From NCBI RefSeq assembly GCF_900155655.1, contig NZ_LT706987.1, forward strand, positions 2,461,466 to 2,525,465: a stretch of DNA of 64,000 nucleotides, read 5' to 3'. The notes below the pieces were generated by a model. The model saw only the letters and a program-made list of their open reading frames with translations, did no database searches and was not told the origin of the DNA. Source of the DNA: Prevotella ihumii. Lineage in GTDB: Bacteria > Bacteroidota > Bacteroidia > Bacteroidales > Bacteroidaceae. Positions 50,939 through 59,099 of the stretch are shown here, one piece after another. The translations under genes and the position numbers were made by a program. Numbering within the stretch: position 1 is the stretch's first letter; every line of letters begins with the position of its first letter.

Positions 50939-53900
50939 TTAAAAACCAACATTTAAAGTAAAAGTATATTGTCGAGGCGTAGGCAGTGAAACGCCTCCTG
51001 TTTGATAATATTCTGGATCTTGTCCATGTAGTTTGGGATCGGCATAAATCAATAGTGGATTTGTAACATTTAAACGAATACTTCCACTTTTTAGGCCTAC
51101 CGCTTTCATCCAACTTGGTTTTAAATAATAGGATAGAGCAATATTTTTTAGTCTGACAAAGCTACCATCGGCCACACGCAATTGTGAGTAGTTGTAGGTG
51201 TTGTATGCTTTTTCTATATTTTCCATTCCTATCACGTCTATTATCTCCTTCGAAGGCAGTGTGGGTACGTCAGTATGATATTCATCGCCGGGATTAAGCC
51301 AACGATTGAGATAATTTTTGGAAAATACATTCAAATCGGCAAACTGTGTGTCAAATGTTGGATTTAGCCTAATCTTGTTGCCTGCCTGCATTGTTATGAA
51401 GCAAGAAAATTCCCAGTTGCGCCATCTCACGGTATTTGCCAGTCCGCCCATTATATTAGGCTCAATAGGACCGTGATACAATAAATAAGTTTTAGTGTAT
51501 TGTGTATCGTTGAAGTCAGCTCCCACAATATCTTTCAACTCGTTTTGTGGTAATGGATATCGTCCAAAATTAAAGTTTGGTAGCCCATTTTTGTCCAATC
51601 GTTGGAAATTAAACGAGAACAGCGAGCCTTTAGGATAACCTACTACGTTGCCACGACCTCTACCTGCCACCATGTCAAATGCGTTTGGTGAATTGAGCAG
51701 GCGGGTTATTTGTTGATGAATGGCACTGAATGTAAGATCTGTTGTCCATTTCCATGCATTGGTATTCACATTGATGGTATGCAATCCGAATTCAATACCA
51801 CGAGCAACCATATCACCAAAGTTGGCATATTTATAATATTGTCCACCAACTCCAGATGTACGTACCAAGTCTATCAAATCGAATGTATTGCGTTGGTATA
51901 CATCTACTGTGGCCGAAATGCGATTTTTCAGGAACCCCACCTCTGCACCAACGTTCAGCTCGTACATTTTCTCCCAAGTAAGATCTCTGTTTTCCAACGA
52001 AAGCAAATTTAATTTGTTTTCTCTGTCATTTAGATTTAACCTATGGGCTATACCACCTCTATAGATAGCCGATGCATTAGCTGCCGCTTCGTTCATTTTG
52101 GCTGTTAATCCATAACTTATACGAAATGCCAATTTTGAAATGACATCATTACCTTGCATAAAATTCTCCTTATCCACGTTCCATTTGGCTCCAACATTCC
52201 ATGTTGGCAACCATAAAGCAGTAGATCCCTTTCCTGCGGCATTAGAGCCTTCAACGTTCACCACTGTATTAAAAATATACTTGCCCTGATAGCCATAGGT
52301 AATATTGCCAGAAAACGTTATACCTCTTTCGTTTCTATTACGCAATGCAAAATAAGGGGTGTTTTCTTGAAACATTTTCTCAAAAATACCAGGTGCGCTT
52401 TGCACCTCATTACCGCGTTGATAACTAATGCCATATCCCTGAAAAGAATTTGTAGTTTGCTGCAGCGTCCTTACTTCACCAAAAGCAAATCCTTTCAGGT
52501 TATGTACTCCTATTTGCTTGTCGTAATCAACAGCTATGCGTGCCAGCATACTTTGCATGTTGGCATTATTTAGGAAAAGTACGCCACCTTGTTGTATGCC
52601 TGGTTTAGGCAGGAGTTCTGGATGATAGATGTCTTTTACAAGGTATATATTTTGTTTTGCCACCCATGGTGTTTCACAAGCACGGTAAGCTCCTATCATG
52701 TTGGATTTTTCACCTATTTCATGTCGTCTACTTGTATGTGCTCTTCTGTATGAAAACATTGCTTTAAGGTTAAGATCATCGGTAAACTTATAGGTCGCTT
52801 CGGTTTGCAACTTAAAGTCGACCACCTGTATTTTCAATTGATTGTTATCATACTCATTCAATATGTTGAAAGGAGCCCAGTTGTTACGATAATATTCGCG
52901 TTGCCCATACTCATCATAGGGACGAAGCGTTCGGCTTGTTCCTAAAGCGTATGCAAACGGGTTGATGTCAAAATCTCGTTCAAATGCTCCAGATATGGTG
53001 TTTTTTTTCTGTGGCAAGGTGCCTGGTGTATGTTGCATGCGCATATTGGCCTGTAACGATAATTTGGCAGTAAGCTGATTGGTTATGTAAAATGTGTTCT
53101 TAATGTTGGTTGTCAGTCGCTGCACCTGATCGGCAATAGTCCAACCAGCATCGTGATAATAGCCTATCGAGGCATAAGATGCTACATTTTTTCCACCTGC
53201 CGACAAACTTACTGTATGGTTTGTCATCAGGTTGTTTGTAAACAAAAGCTTAAACCAATCTGTATTGGCATATTCTCTTTGTCGTAAGAAGTTTTGTCGG
53301 GCTTCATAAGTGTTTGGCAACATCCAGTTGTGTGATTTATCATCATAAGTGGTAAGCTGTTTGTACATTTGATGATAAACCCCGCCTCTACGTCCATATA
53401 ACGATGTAGCTGGATCAAAATACCCTTTCTCTTGCATTTCCTGATACAGAGCCATCGTCTCTTGAGAGTTCAGCAAATCGAAGTGACTGTAATCTGGACG
53501 CGGGCGCCATGTATTTTCTGCTGTATAATTAATTTGCAATGGCGTTTCCCTTTTACCACTTTTTGTCGTAATTACAATAACGCCATTGGCAGCCCGTGCG
53601 CCGTATACTGATGTGGCTGAGGCATCTTTCAGTACTTGAATATCTTGTATGTCAGCAGGATTAAGCCCTGCTACTGCCGAACTAATGAGCGTAACGGCAT
53701 CACCAGACGCCAAGGCTTCGGGAGAAACATGTACCATGTCCTCGTAAACAGCACCATCGATTACCCACAATGGCTGAACATTTCCTATGATGGAAGCACC
53801 CCCGCGAATATTGATGCGCGGTGCAGCACCAAATGTTCCGGATATGTTTTGAATCGACAGTCCAGGCACGCGACCCTCCAACATACGCGAAACATCACCA

Positions 53901-54334
53901 ATACCCTCGAGTTTGATGTCGGTCATTTTCACTGCTGTGGCAGCACCCGTGTAAACACGGTTTCTTATGCTTTGGTATCCTGTTACGACAACTTCGTCAA
54001 TCATTCTGCTATTACTCTGCAACACTATTTTTAAAGCTGTTGCCTTAATACTTCCCTTATAGTCATGCATGCCTATAAACGAAACAGTAATGGTTTGCCC
54101 CTTGGCGCCCTCTATCTTAAAATTACCATCGAGGTCCGTAACCGTCTTTTGCTTGTTTTCTACAATACCAACAACTGCCCCTATTATGGGTTCGCCTTGT
54201 TCATCTGTAACAGAGCCTGTTACCCACCCATTTTCTTGTGCCATAAGCCTTGATAAAGTGCATAGCATGAACAATAGGCATAGTGTTCTTTTTATAGTTA
54301 TGGATTGTATATATACAGATCTTCTCATTTTCAT
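50939..54334 (-). CDS. SusC/RagA-family TonB-linked outer-membrane transporter
   Basis: The 1131-residue precursor has a signal peptide, a carboxypeptidase-regulatory-like domain (GWVTGSVTDEQGEPIIGAVV ... DGNFKIEGAKGQTITVSFIG, about 36-110) and the SusC plug (IDEVVVTGYQSIRNRVYTGA; LEGRVPGLSIQNISG; INIRGGASI; VIDGAVYED). The TonB-linked receptor signature (VLKDASATSVYGARAANGVI) and a large barrel ending YTFTLNVGF follow. It forms the energised channel partner of SusD. The substrate cannot be read from sequence. Either Met1 or Met3 may be the start. Confidence 0.95.
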   Translation of the reverse strand: MKMRRSVYIQSITIKRTLCLLFMLCTLSRLMAQENGWVTGSVTDEQGEPIIGAVVGIVENKQKTVTDLDGNFKIEGAKGQTITVSFIGMHDYKGSIKATALKIVLQSNSRMIDEVVVTGYQSIRNRVYTGAATAVKMTDIKLEGIGDVSRMLEGRVPGLSIQNISGTFGAAPRINIRGGASIIGNVQPLWVIDGAVYEDMVHVSPEALASGDAVTLISSAVAGLNPADIQDIQVLKDASATSVYGARAANGVIVITTKSGKRETPLQINYTAENTWRPRPDYSHFDLLNSQETMALYQEMQEKGYFDPATSLYGRRGGVYHQMYKQLTTYDDKSHNWMLPNTYEARQNFLRQREYANTDWFKLLFTNNLMTNHTVSLSAGGKNVASYASIGYYHDAGWTIADQVQRLTTNIKNTFYITNQLTAKLSLQANMRMQHTPGTLPQKKNTISGAFERDFDINPFAYALGTSRTLRPYDEYGQREYYRNNWAPFNILNEYDNNQLKIQVVDFKLQTEATYKFTDDLNLKAMFSYRRAHTSRRHEIGEKSNMIGAYRACETPWVAKQNIYLVKDIYHPELLPKPGIQQGGVLFLNNANMQSMLARIAVDYDKQIGVHNLKGFAFGEVRTLQQTTNSFQGYGISYQRGNEVQSAPGIFEKMFQENTPYFALRNRNERGITFSGNITYGYQGKYIFNTVVNVEGSNAAGKGSTALWLPTWNVGAKWNVDKENFMQGNDVISKLAFRISYGLTAKMNEAAANASAIYRGGIAHRLNLNDRENKLNLLSLENRDLTWEKMYELNVGAEVGFLKNRISATVDVYQRNTFDLIDLVRTSGVGGQYYKYANFGDMVARGIEFGLHTINVNTNAWKWTTDLTFSAIHQQITRLLNSPNAFDMVAGRGRGNVVGYPKGSLFSFNFQRLDKNGLPNFNFGRYPLPQNELKDIVGADFNDTQYTKTYLLYHGPIEPNIMGGLANTVRWRNWEFSCFITMQAGNKIRLNPTFDTQFADLNVFSKNYLNRWLNPGDEYHTDVPTLPSKEIIDVIGMENIEKAYNTYNYSQLRVADGSFVRLKNIALSYYLKPSWMKAVGLKSGSIRLNVTNPLLIYADPKLHGQDPEYYQTGGVSLPTPRQYTFTLNVGF

Positions 54335-54362
54335 ATTATATTTTTAGCGATATGACATTTTT

Positions 54363-56615
54363 TCAAAGTTTCCATTGTACCCCCCCATAAATACCAAAAG
54401 GTAAGCCTGCTCTGACACCAGATGGGTGGCGTGAAACCATATACACTTTGTTGGTAAGGTTGACCATATTCATAGTAAGGTCTACATTTTTAATTATATG
54501 CACCTTGGCGGTAACATCTATAATAAAGTTGGCTGGAATTTTTTCGCGTTGAGCTATCTTGCCTTGTCCTGGAACTGTACGCATGTCGCCATTGTATCGC
54601 ATGTTAAAGTTTATGTCAGCCCATTTGCTTTCCATACCTATCTGACCGTTAAGTGCGTGACGAAAGATATAAGGGATTTCATCGCCATATAAAACATGTC
54701 CCCACGATGCACTTGTAAATGAGTTTTTCATCTTTGTATCTGTAAAGGTATAAGATAGTTGCATGGGGAGTTGGATTTTCCAATGGGTAGGTAATGGCTG
54801 GCATTGTAAAAGCAGTTCTACACCTCGTACCAATGCCCGTCCTACGTTAAACTGGTCTAAGGTACCTAATCCGCCTTGTGCGGCAAGGTCGCTACCCAAC
54901 ATGTTAGAATAGTTGTTGTTGAAACCTATCAGTTCTCCTTTGAACCATTGATTAGCATAGCGCAAACCTGCCTCTACATTGATACTGCTCTCGGCTTTTT
55001 GTCCAAGGGAAGCACTGGGCGGTGCAAAACCTTTATGTATTCCTGAGAATAATGACAGCTGGGGCATTAACTTACAGTTGATCCCTATTCCTGGCATAAT
55101 TGCTCTTGCACTATTTGGTACTTCTATACGCGCCATGCCCGTACGTCGCCAGTCGGCTTTAGTATAATCGCGATTCAACAGCTTTACATCTTCATAACGA
55201 ACTCCTGCGGTAAAGGTAAACACACCTTTTGCCCATTTTGCTAAAGTATAACCCGATAATGCATGCGCAGTAGTAATGCGGTTGGCCTGACTGCCTGGGA
55301 GTCCTCTTGAAAAAAGCTCCATACGACCATTATTCATAGAGTATCCATCGTCTTGCTGGTAGCGATCCTCGCTGTCAGCATGGTAACGCATACCAATCTC
55401 TGCAGTGAAGTATCCACCGTATAGCATTGTTTTATATTCCCCTTTTAGCTGAATACCACGCGAATGGTACTTACGGCGGTTAGCACGCAGCATTAGTGCC
55501 TCTCCTATATAGTTAGCCTTACCTGCAACAATATCGAAGTACGATTGGTTGGTAATAGGGTCGGCAAGTACATCGCCTATCGAACGGCGTTCAGCCTTGG
55601 TGTAGCCAGTACGCACCTCGTTAAGCTTGTACCAATTCCTGAAAAAATAATTGTAATAGGCTTGCGTGGTTATATTCCATGAACGAACACCTTTTATGAT
55701 GTATGTCGCAGAAAACTGGGAGTGGCGTGTCACCAAATTATCTTTTTGCGCTCCTGCATATCTAAAATATGGTTTAACGTTAAAGTCCTGTTCAGTAAGC
55801 CCAAGATATGTTTCGTCGGAAGTTTCGTTAGCAAATCCATATTTCAGTTCTAATCTGTGATTTATGCCATCTTCGTTGTTTGTGCGTACCATCCACTTAG
55901 CGATTACGTCATTGCGCTTAAATCCTGTACGCTCGTCGGGGTCATCGTGTCTGAAACCGCGAGCCTGATAGCGCAAATATTCTATGAGAAAGCCTGTATG
56001 CTTAAAGCTTTTACCTATAGCCGTTTGTAGTTTTAGACTACCAAAACTACCTGCCGACATGCTGCACTTTATTAATCGGTCCTGCGGGATGGGGGTGGAC
56101 ACTAAGTTAACGGCACCTCCTGTTGTAAATGGCCCGTATTGTACCTGACTGCTACCTTTTAATACTTCTATAGCATACATACGTGCCGCATTAGGAAAGT
56201 AATAGGCTGCGGGGGCTGCGTATGGTGCAGGAGCAGCCAATATGCCATCTTCCATTAGCGTGATACGTTCACTACGCTCAGCTTGTGTTCCGCGTAAACT
56301 GATATTGGGGCGCAATCCAAAACCATCTTCTTCATAAATATTTACTCCAGGTACGCTTTTCAGCATACGATTTATATCGGTATAATCAAACTTGAGCAAT
56401 TCTTTGGGTGAAAGGTAATAAGCCGAACCAGTACGGTTACGTGCTTCAAACTGACTGCCTAACATCTGGTTGGCTCTTACTACTACTTCGTTAATCTGAT
56501 GTAAAGAGTCGGTCATAGCATTAGACGTTTTAGGTGTGCCTACGTCTTTTTGGGCATACCCGATACATGGAGTCAGTGTGATAAGCAGAGACAGCATTCT
56601 TATTTTAATATACAT
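54363..56615 (-). CDS. TonB-dependent outer-membrane receptor, FecA-like
   Basis: The 750-residue precursor has a signal peptide (ends GYAQ), a plug domain (NEVVVRANQMLGSQFEARNR; YTDINRMLKSVPGVNIYEED; RPNISLRGTQAERSERITLM then EDGI) and a 22-strand-type barrel ending in GIYGGVQWKL. The plug resembles ferric dicitrate/siderophore receptors (FecA type). Iron-chelate import is the best guess and would make this an iron-related locus. It heads the operon, 28 bp before SusC, directly behind a promoter. Confidence 0.85.
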   Translation of the reverse strand: MYIKIRMLSLLITLTPCIGYAQKDVGTPKTSNAMTDSLHQINEVVVRANQMLGSQFEARNRTGSAYYLSPKELLKFDYTDINRMLKSVPGVNIYEEDGFGLRPNISLRGTQAERSERITLMEDGILAAPAPYAAPAAYYFPNAARMYAIEVLKGSSQVQYGPFTTGGAVNLVSTPIPQDRLIKCSMSAGSFGSLKLQTAIGKSFKHTGFLIEYLRYQARGFRHDDPDERTGFKRNDVIAKWMVRTNNEDGINHRLELKYGFANETSDETYLGLTEQDFNVKPYFRYAGAQKDNLVTRHSQFSATYIIKGVRSWNITTQAYYNYFFRNWYKLNEVRTGYTKAERRSIGDVLADPITNQSYFDIVAGKANYIGEALMLRANRRKYHSRGIQLKGEYKTMLYGGYFTAEIGMRYHADSEDRYQQDDGYSMNNGRMELFSRGLPGSQANRITTAHALSGYTLAKWAKGVFTFTAGVRYEDVKLLNRDYTKADWRRTGMARIEVPNSARAIMPGIGINCKLMPQLSLFSGIHKGFAPPSASLGQKAESSINVEAGLRYANQWFKGELIGFNNNYSNMLGSDLAAQGGLGTLDQFNVGRALVRGVELLLQCQPLPTHWKIQLPMQLSYTFTDTKMKNSFTSASWGHVLYGDEIPYIFRHALNGQIGMESKWADINFNMRYNGDMRTVPGQGKIAQREKIPANFIIDVTAKVHIIKNVDLTMNMVNLTNKVYMVSRHPSGVRAGLPFGIYGGVQWKL

Positions 56616-56717
56616 ATGGGGATAAATCTATTCTTTTATTGTACTAATTTTCCTCTTCAAATACCTGTGTATAAATGATATGTGAGATTTATTTCTTATA
56701 ATGGATATTTTCTGATG

Positions 56718-56748
56718 CAAAATTACAATATCCAAAAACATCACACAA
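56718..56748 (-). promoter_or_regulatory. Promoter of the FecA-like/SusCD operon
   Basis: The minus strand reads TTG, a 20-bp spacer, then TAATTTTG (56725-56718), about 100 bp upstream of the first ATG. It lies directly next to a GTC-GAC palindrome. No regulator gene is adjacent. Confidence 0.55.
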
Positions 56749-56768
56749 TACCTATTATTAGGTATTTT

Positions 56769-56902
56769 AACCCAAATCGGTCGTTAGCCCAGTCAGACAA
56801 GTCAGCCCAGTCAGACAAGTCAGACCCGTCCGACCCGTCCGACCCGTCCGACCCGTCCGACAAGTCCGACAAGTCCGACTGGGCTAACGACCGATTTGGG
56901 TT
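56769..56902. repeat. GTCSGAC palindrome element, best-preserved copy
   Basis: The outer arms (56769-56794 and 56877-56902) form a perfect 26-bp inverted repeat beginning AACCCAAATCGGTCGTTAG. The interior is a 9-bp tandem array, GTCAGACAA-type units on the left and GTCCGACCC or GTCCGACAA units on the right. It lies upstream of the FecA-like operon promoter. Confidence 0.92.
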
Positions 56903-56998
56903 TAACAAAAATATTGCCATAAGAAAGCTCCTTTTGAAACAGATTTTAATGTGCACAAGGAGCCCCTACGTTACCCACACAAGCATTTGGGATAAAGC

Positions 56999-57526
56999 AA
57001 CCCGTTGGCGGAATTATTTTTTAGCTACTATACCAATTGTTACCTTATTTAATAGATAGCGTATTTCTCTTTTATCTTTTTCTCTTCTTCCGTTTTACTT
57101 CAGGTAAGTGTTAAATACAAGGGTCATAATTCTCGTATATGCGTTGAAAAGAAGCGTGATACACAAAAGTGGCATAAATGGGTGTGCAATTGTAAACTGT
57201 TGATTGATAATGAGTAATGAGTAAACAGGAAAAAGTGTGCAAGAATATACTGCTTAGATTGCGGAAATATAGAATAAATAAAAGAAGAATATGAACAAGA
57301 AAAGTGCTATTAAGTGGTATTTCAGAAGGTAAAAGTTGAACTTTAGCTTTGCCAAACATCAATGTTGAGGTGGTAAAACATATATGTTTGGCATTGTCAA
57401 AGTTGAACTTTGGCTTTCCATAACATCAACAAAAGAGATTTAGAACATATAATAAGACATATCAAACAATTCTATTTGGGAAATTAAAATGTTAAATCAA
57501 CATAACAGCAAAACCCATTGGGAGAA
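56999..57526 (-). repeat. 530-bp non-coding repeat, right copy of the inverted pair
   Basis: This is the reverse-complement relative of 5741-6271, from AACCCGTTGGCGGAATT to the CCCATTGGGAGAATT end. It contains AAACATATATGTTT and CAAAGTTGAACTTTG at 57373-57410. Palindrome elements lie on both sides (56769-56902 and 57530-57654). No gene is recognised in it. Confidence 0.78.
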
Positions 57527-57529
57527 TTA

Positions 57530-57654
57530 AACCTAAATCGCTCGTTAGCCCAGTCAGACCAGTCGGACGTGTCAGACAAGTCCGACTGGTCCGACAAGTC
57601 CGACAAGTCCGACAAGTCCGACTGGTCCGACTGGTCTGACGAGCGACTTGGGTT
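57530..57654. repeat. GTCSGAC palindrome element with matched arm changes
   Basis: The left arm AACCTAAATCGCTCGTTAG and right arm (complement AACCCAAGTCGCTCGTC) share TCGCTCG where all other copies have TCGGTCG. The base change is thus matched on both sides of the stem. The interior is a symmetrical GTCGGAC-to-GTCCGAC array. Confidence 0.88.
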
Positions 57655-57788
57655 TAATGCACACTAAATTAATTCCGCCAACGGGTATATCTCGGTACTA
57701 TTCATTTTGCAAAGGTAACATTTTGACGAAAAATATTCGCTACCTACCCACACGATGTCGTTATAGAGTCGTTTTTTTTTATTTTTTC

Positions 57789-57819
57789 TTGCATAGTATC
57801 ATTATTTAGTTTATCTTTG
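57789..57819 (+). promoter_or_regulatory. Promoter of the T9SS-cargo gene at 57910
   Basis: TTG, a 20-bp spacer and TATCTTTG (57812-57819). The upstream in-frame ATG at 57817 overlaps the -7 box and cannot be the translation start. The leader of about 85 nt has three direct repeats of AACAACAAACAATTT-like sequence. Confidence 0.7.
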
Positions 57820-57909
57820 CCCACCGGAAAGAAAAATATTAGATTCTTTGCAAATTTAACTACAAACAATTTTAACAACAAACAATTTAACAACAAACAA
57901 TTTCAAATC

Positions 57910-58854
57910 ATGAAGAATTTTTTACATTTGAGAGTTTTGGTGGTACTGCTTACTGCCGTTCTTGGAGTGTCTAACAGTTTCGCTGACAATGATCTTGACG
58001 AACAACTTGATTTTCTTGGTCAGAAGATGACTAAAGAAAATGGCAACAAACTTGACCCTGAACGTAAGTGGGTTAAGTCTGGAACTGTGAAGTTTGATGC
58101 TGATACTCGTACTATTACATTAGAAAACGCTGAGATTGTTGTTACTAAAGAAAACTGCCCTCAGTATAAATCAGAAAGCGGAGGTTGGTATCCAATTATC
58201 GGTACTTTCCGTTTTTATTGCCCAACTGCCGATATTACCGTGAAGTTAATCGGTAAAAACTCTATTACGACAACTCAGACAGGTTTTGTGATGCTGACAT
58301 TTCTAGAGGGAGCGTCTGCGAATATTGATATAACGGGCGGAGGTAGCCTTACTATTAATGCTGGATTGAATGGTATCGATGCCAGACATACAGGTACACT
58401 TAACATAAAAGACGTAGATATGAACATTAAAGGAGCCAGCCGTGGTATTTCCGGCGGATATACAAGTCGTTTGATAGTTGATAACTCAAATGTTACGTCT
58501 GAAGGTAAATACGGTGCAATTTGCGGTTTCAAGAAGTTCTCAATGAAGGGTGTAAAGTGTGTTTCGCCTGTTCCAGACCCCAGTGCAACTCCTGAAGATA
58601 AAGAAGACCCACAAAGTACTAAAACCGTTTCATTTGAAAAAGGCGGTGTAACCAATGCGGCTGGCACTCCATGGGGCTTGGTTGTTTTGCAGCGCGAAAC
58701 AGAAGCTGCAGGTATTGCTACTCAGCCAGCTGTTAAGAACAATGCGACAGTAGTTGCTGTTTATGATGTATCTGGCCGATTGCTCAACGATTTGCAGAAG
58801 GGCATCAATATCGTTCGTTACAGCGACGGTAGCGTGAAGAAGATTGTTAAGTAA
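57910..58854 (+). CDS. Secreted beta-helix-like protein with T9SS-like C-terminal domain
   Basis: The 314-residue precursor starts MKNFLHLRVLVVLLTAVLGV (signal peptide ending SFA). A body of short parallel beta strands (KFDADTRTITLENAEIVVTK, ADITVKLIGKNSITTT, ANIDITGGGSLTINAGLNGI) suggests a small beta-helix of carbohydrate-binding type. The C-terminus VVAVYDVSGRLLNDLQKGIN then IVRYSDGSVKKIVK is a type A T9SS sorting segment. Function is unknown. The start was set by the promoter position. Confidence 0.7.
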   Translation: MKNFLHLRVLVVLLTAVLGVSNSFADNDLDEQLDFLGQKMTKENGNKLDPERKWVKSGTVKFDADTRTITLENAEIVVTKENCPQYKSESGGWYPIIGTFRFYCPTADITVKLIGKNSITTTQTGFVMLTFLEGASANIDITGGGSLTINAGLNGIDARHTGTLNIKDVDMNIKGASRGISGGYTSRLIVDNSNVTSEGKYGAICGFKKFSMKGVKCVSPVPDPSATPEDKEDPQSTKTVSFEKGGVTNAAGTPWGLVVLQRETEAAGIATQPAVKNNATVVAVYDVSGRLLNDLQKGINIVRYSDGSVKKIVK

Positions 58855-58937
58855 GCAATGCTGAGAAACGAATTTGCATCGAAAGAACAGTAGTTTATAA
58901 ATGTTTGAGTACGATGCAGAATTCGTTCGGAATACTT

Positions 58938-58976
58938 AAGGAAACTCATATCCGCAATTAGGTTATGGGTTTCCTT
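58938..58976 (+). terminator. Hairpin after the gene at 57910, possible terminator
   Basis: AAGGAAACTCATA (58938-58950) pairs with TATGGGTTTCCTT (58964-58976) through one G-T pair. The downstream sequence is AAATAAAAAAG, so the T-run is weak on the plus strand. A second imperfect hairpin (CGAATTTGCATCG with CGATGCAGAATTCG) lies just upstream. Confidence 0.4.
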
Positions 58977-59099
58977 TAAATAAAAAAGAAGTTAAGGTAA
59001 CTTTAAAGAATTTTGCTATTGCAACTTGTAGAGTTGGGAGAATTTTAGACTATAAATATTATAGAATTAGAATTACCTTAGAACTAAATTTATAATCTT

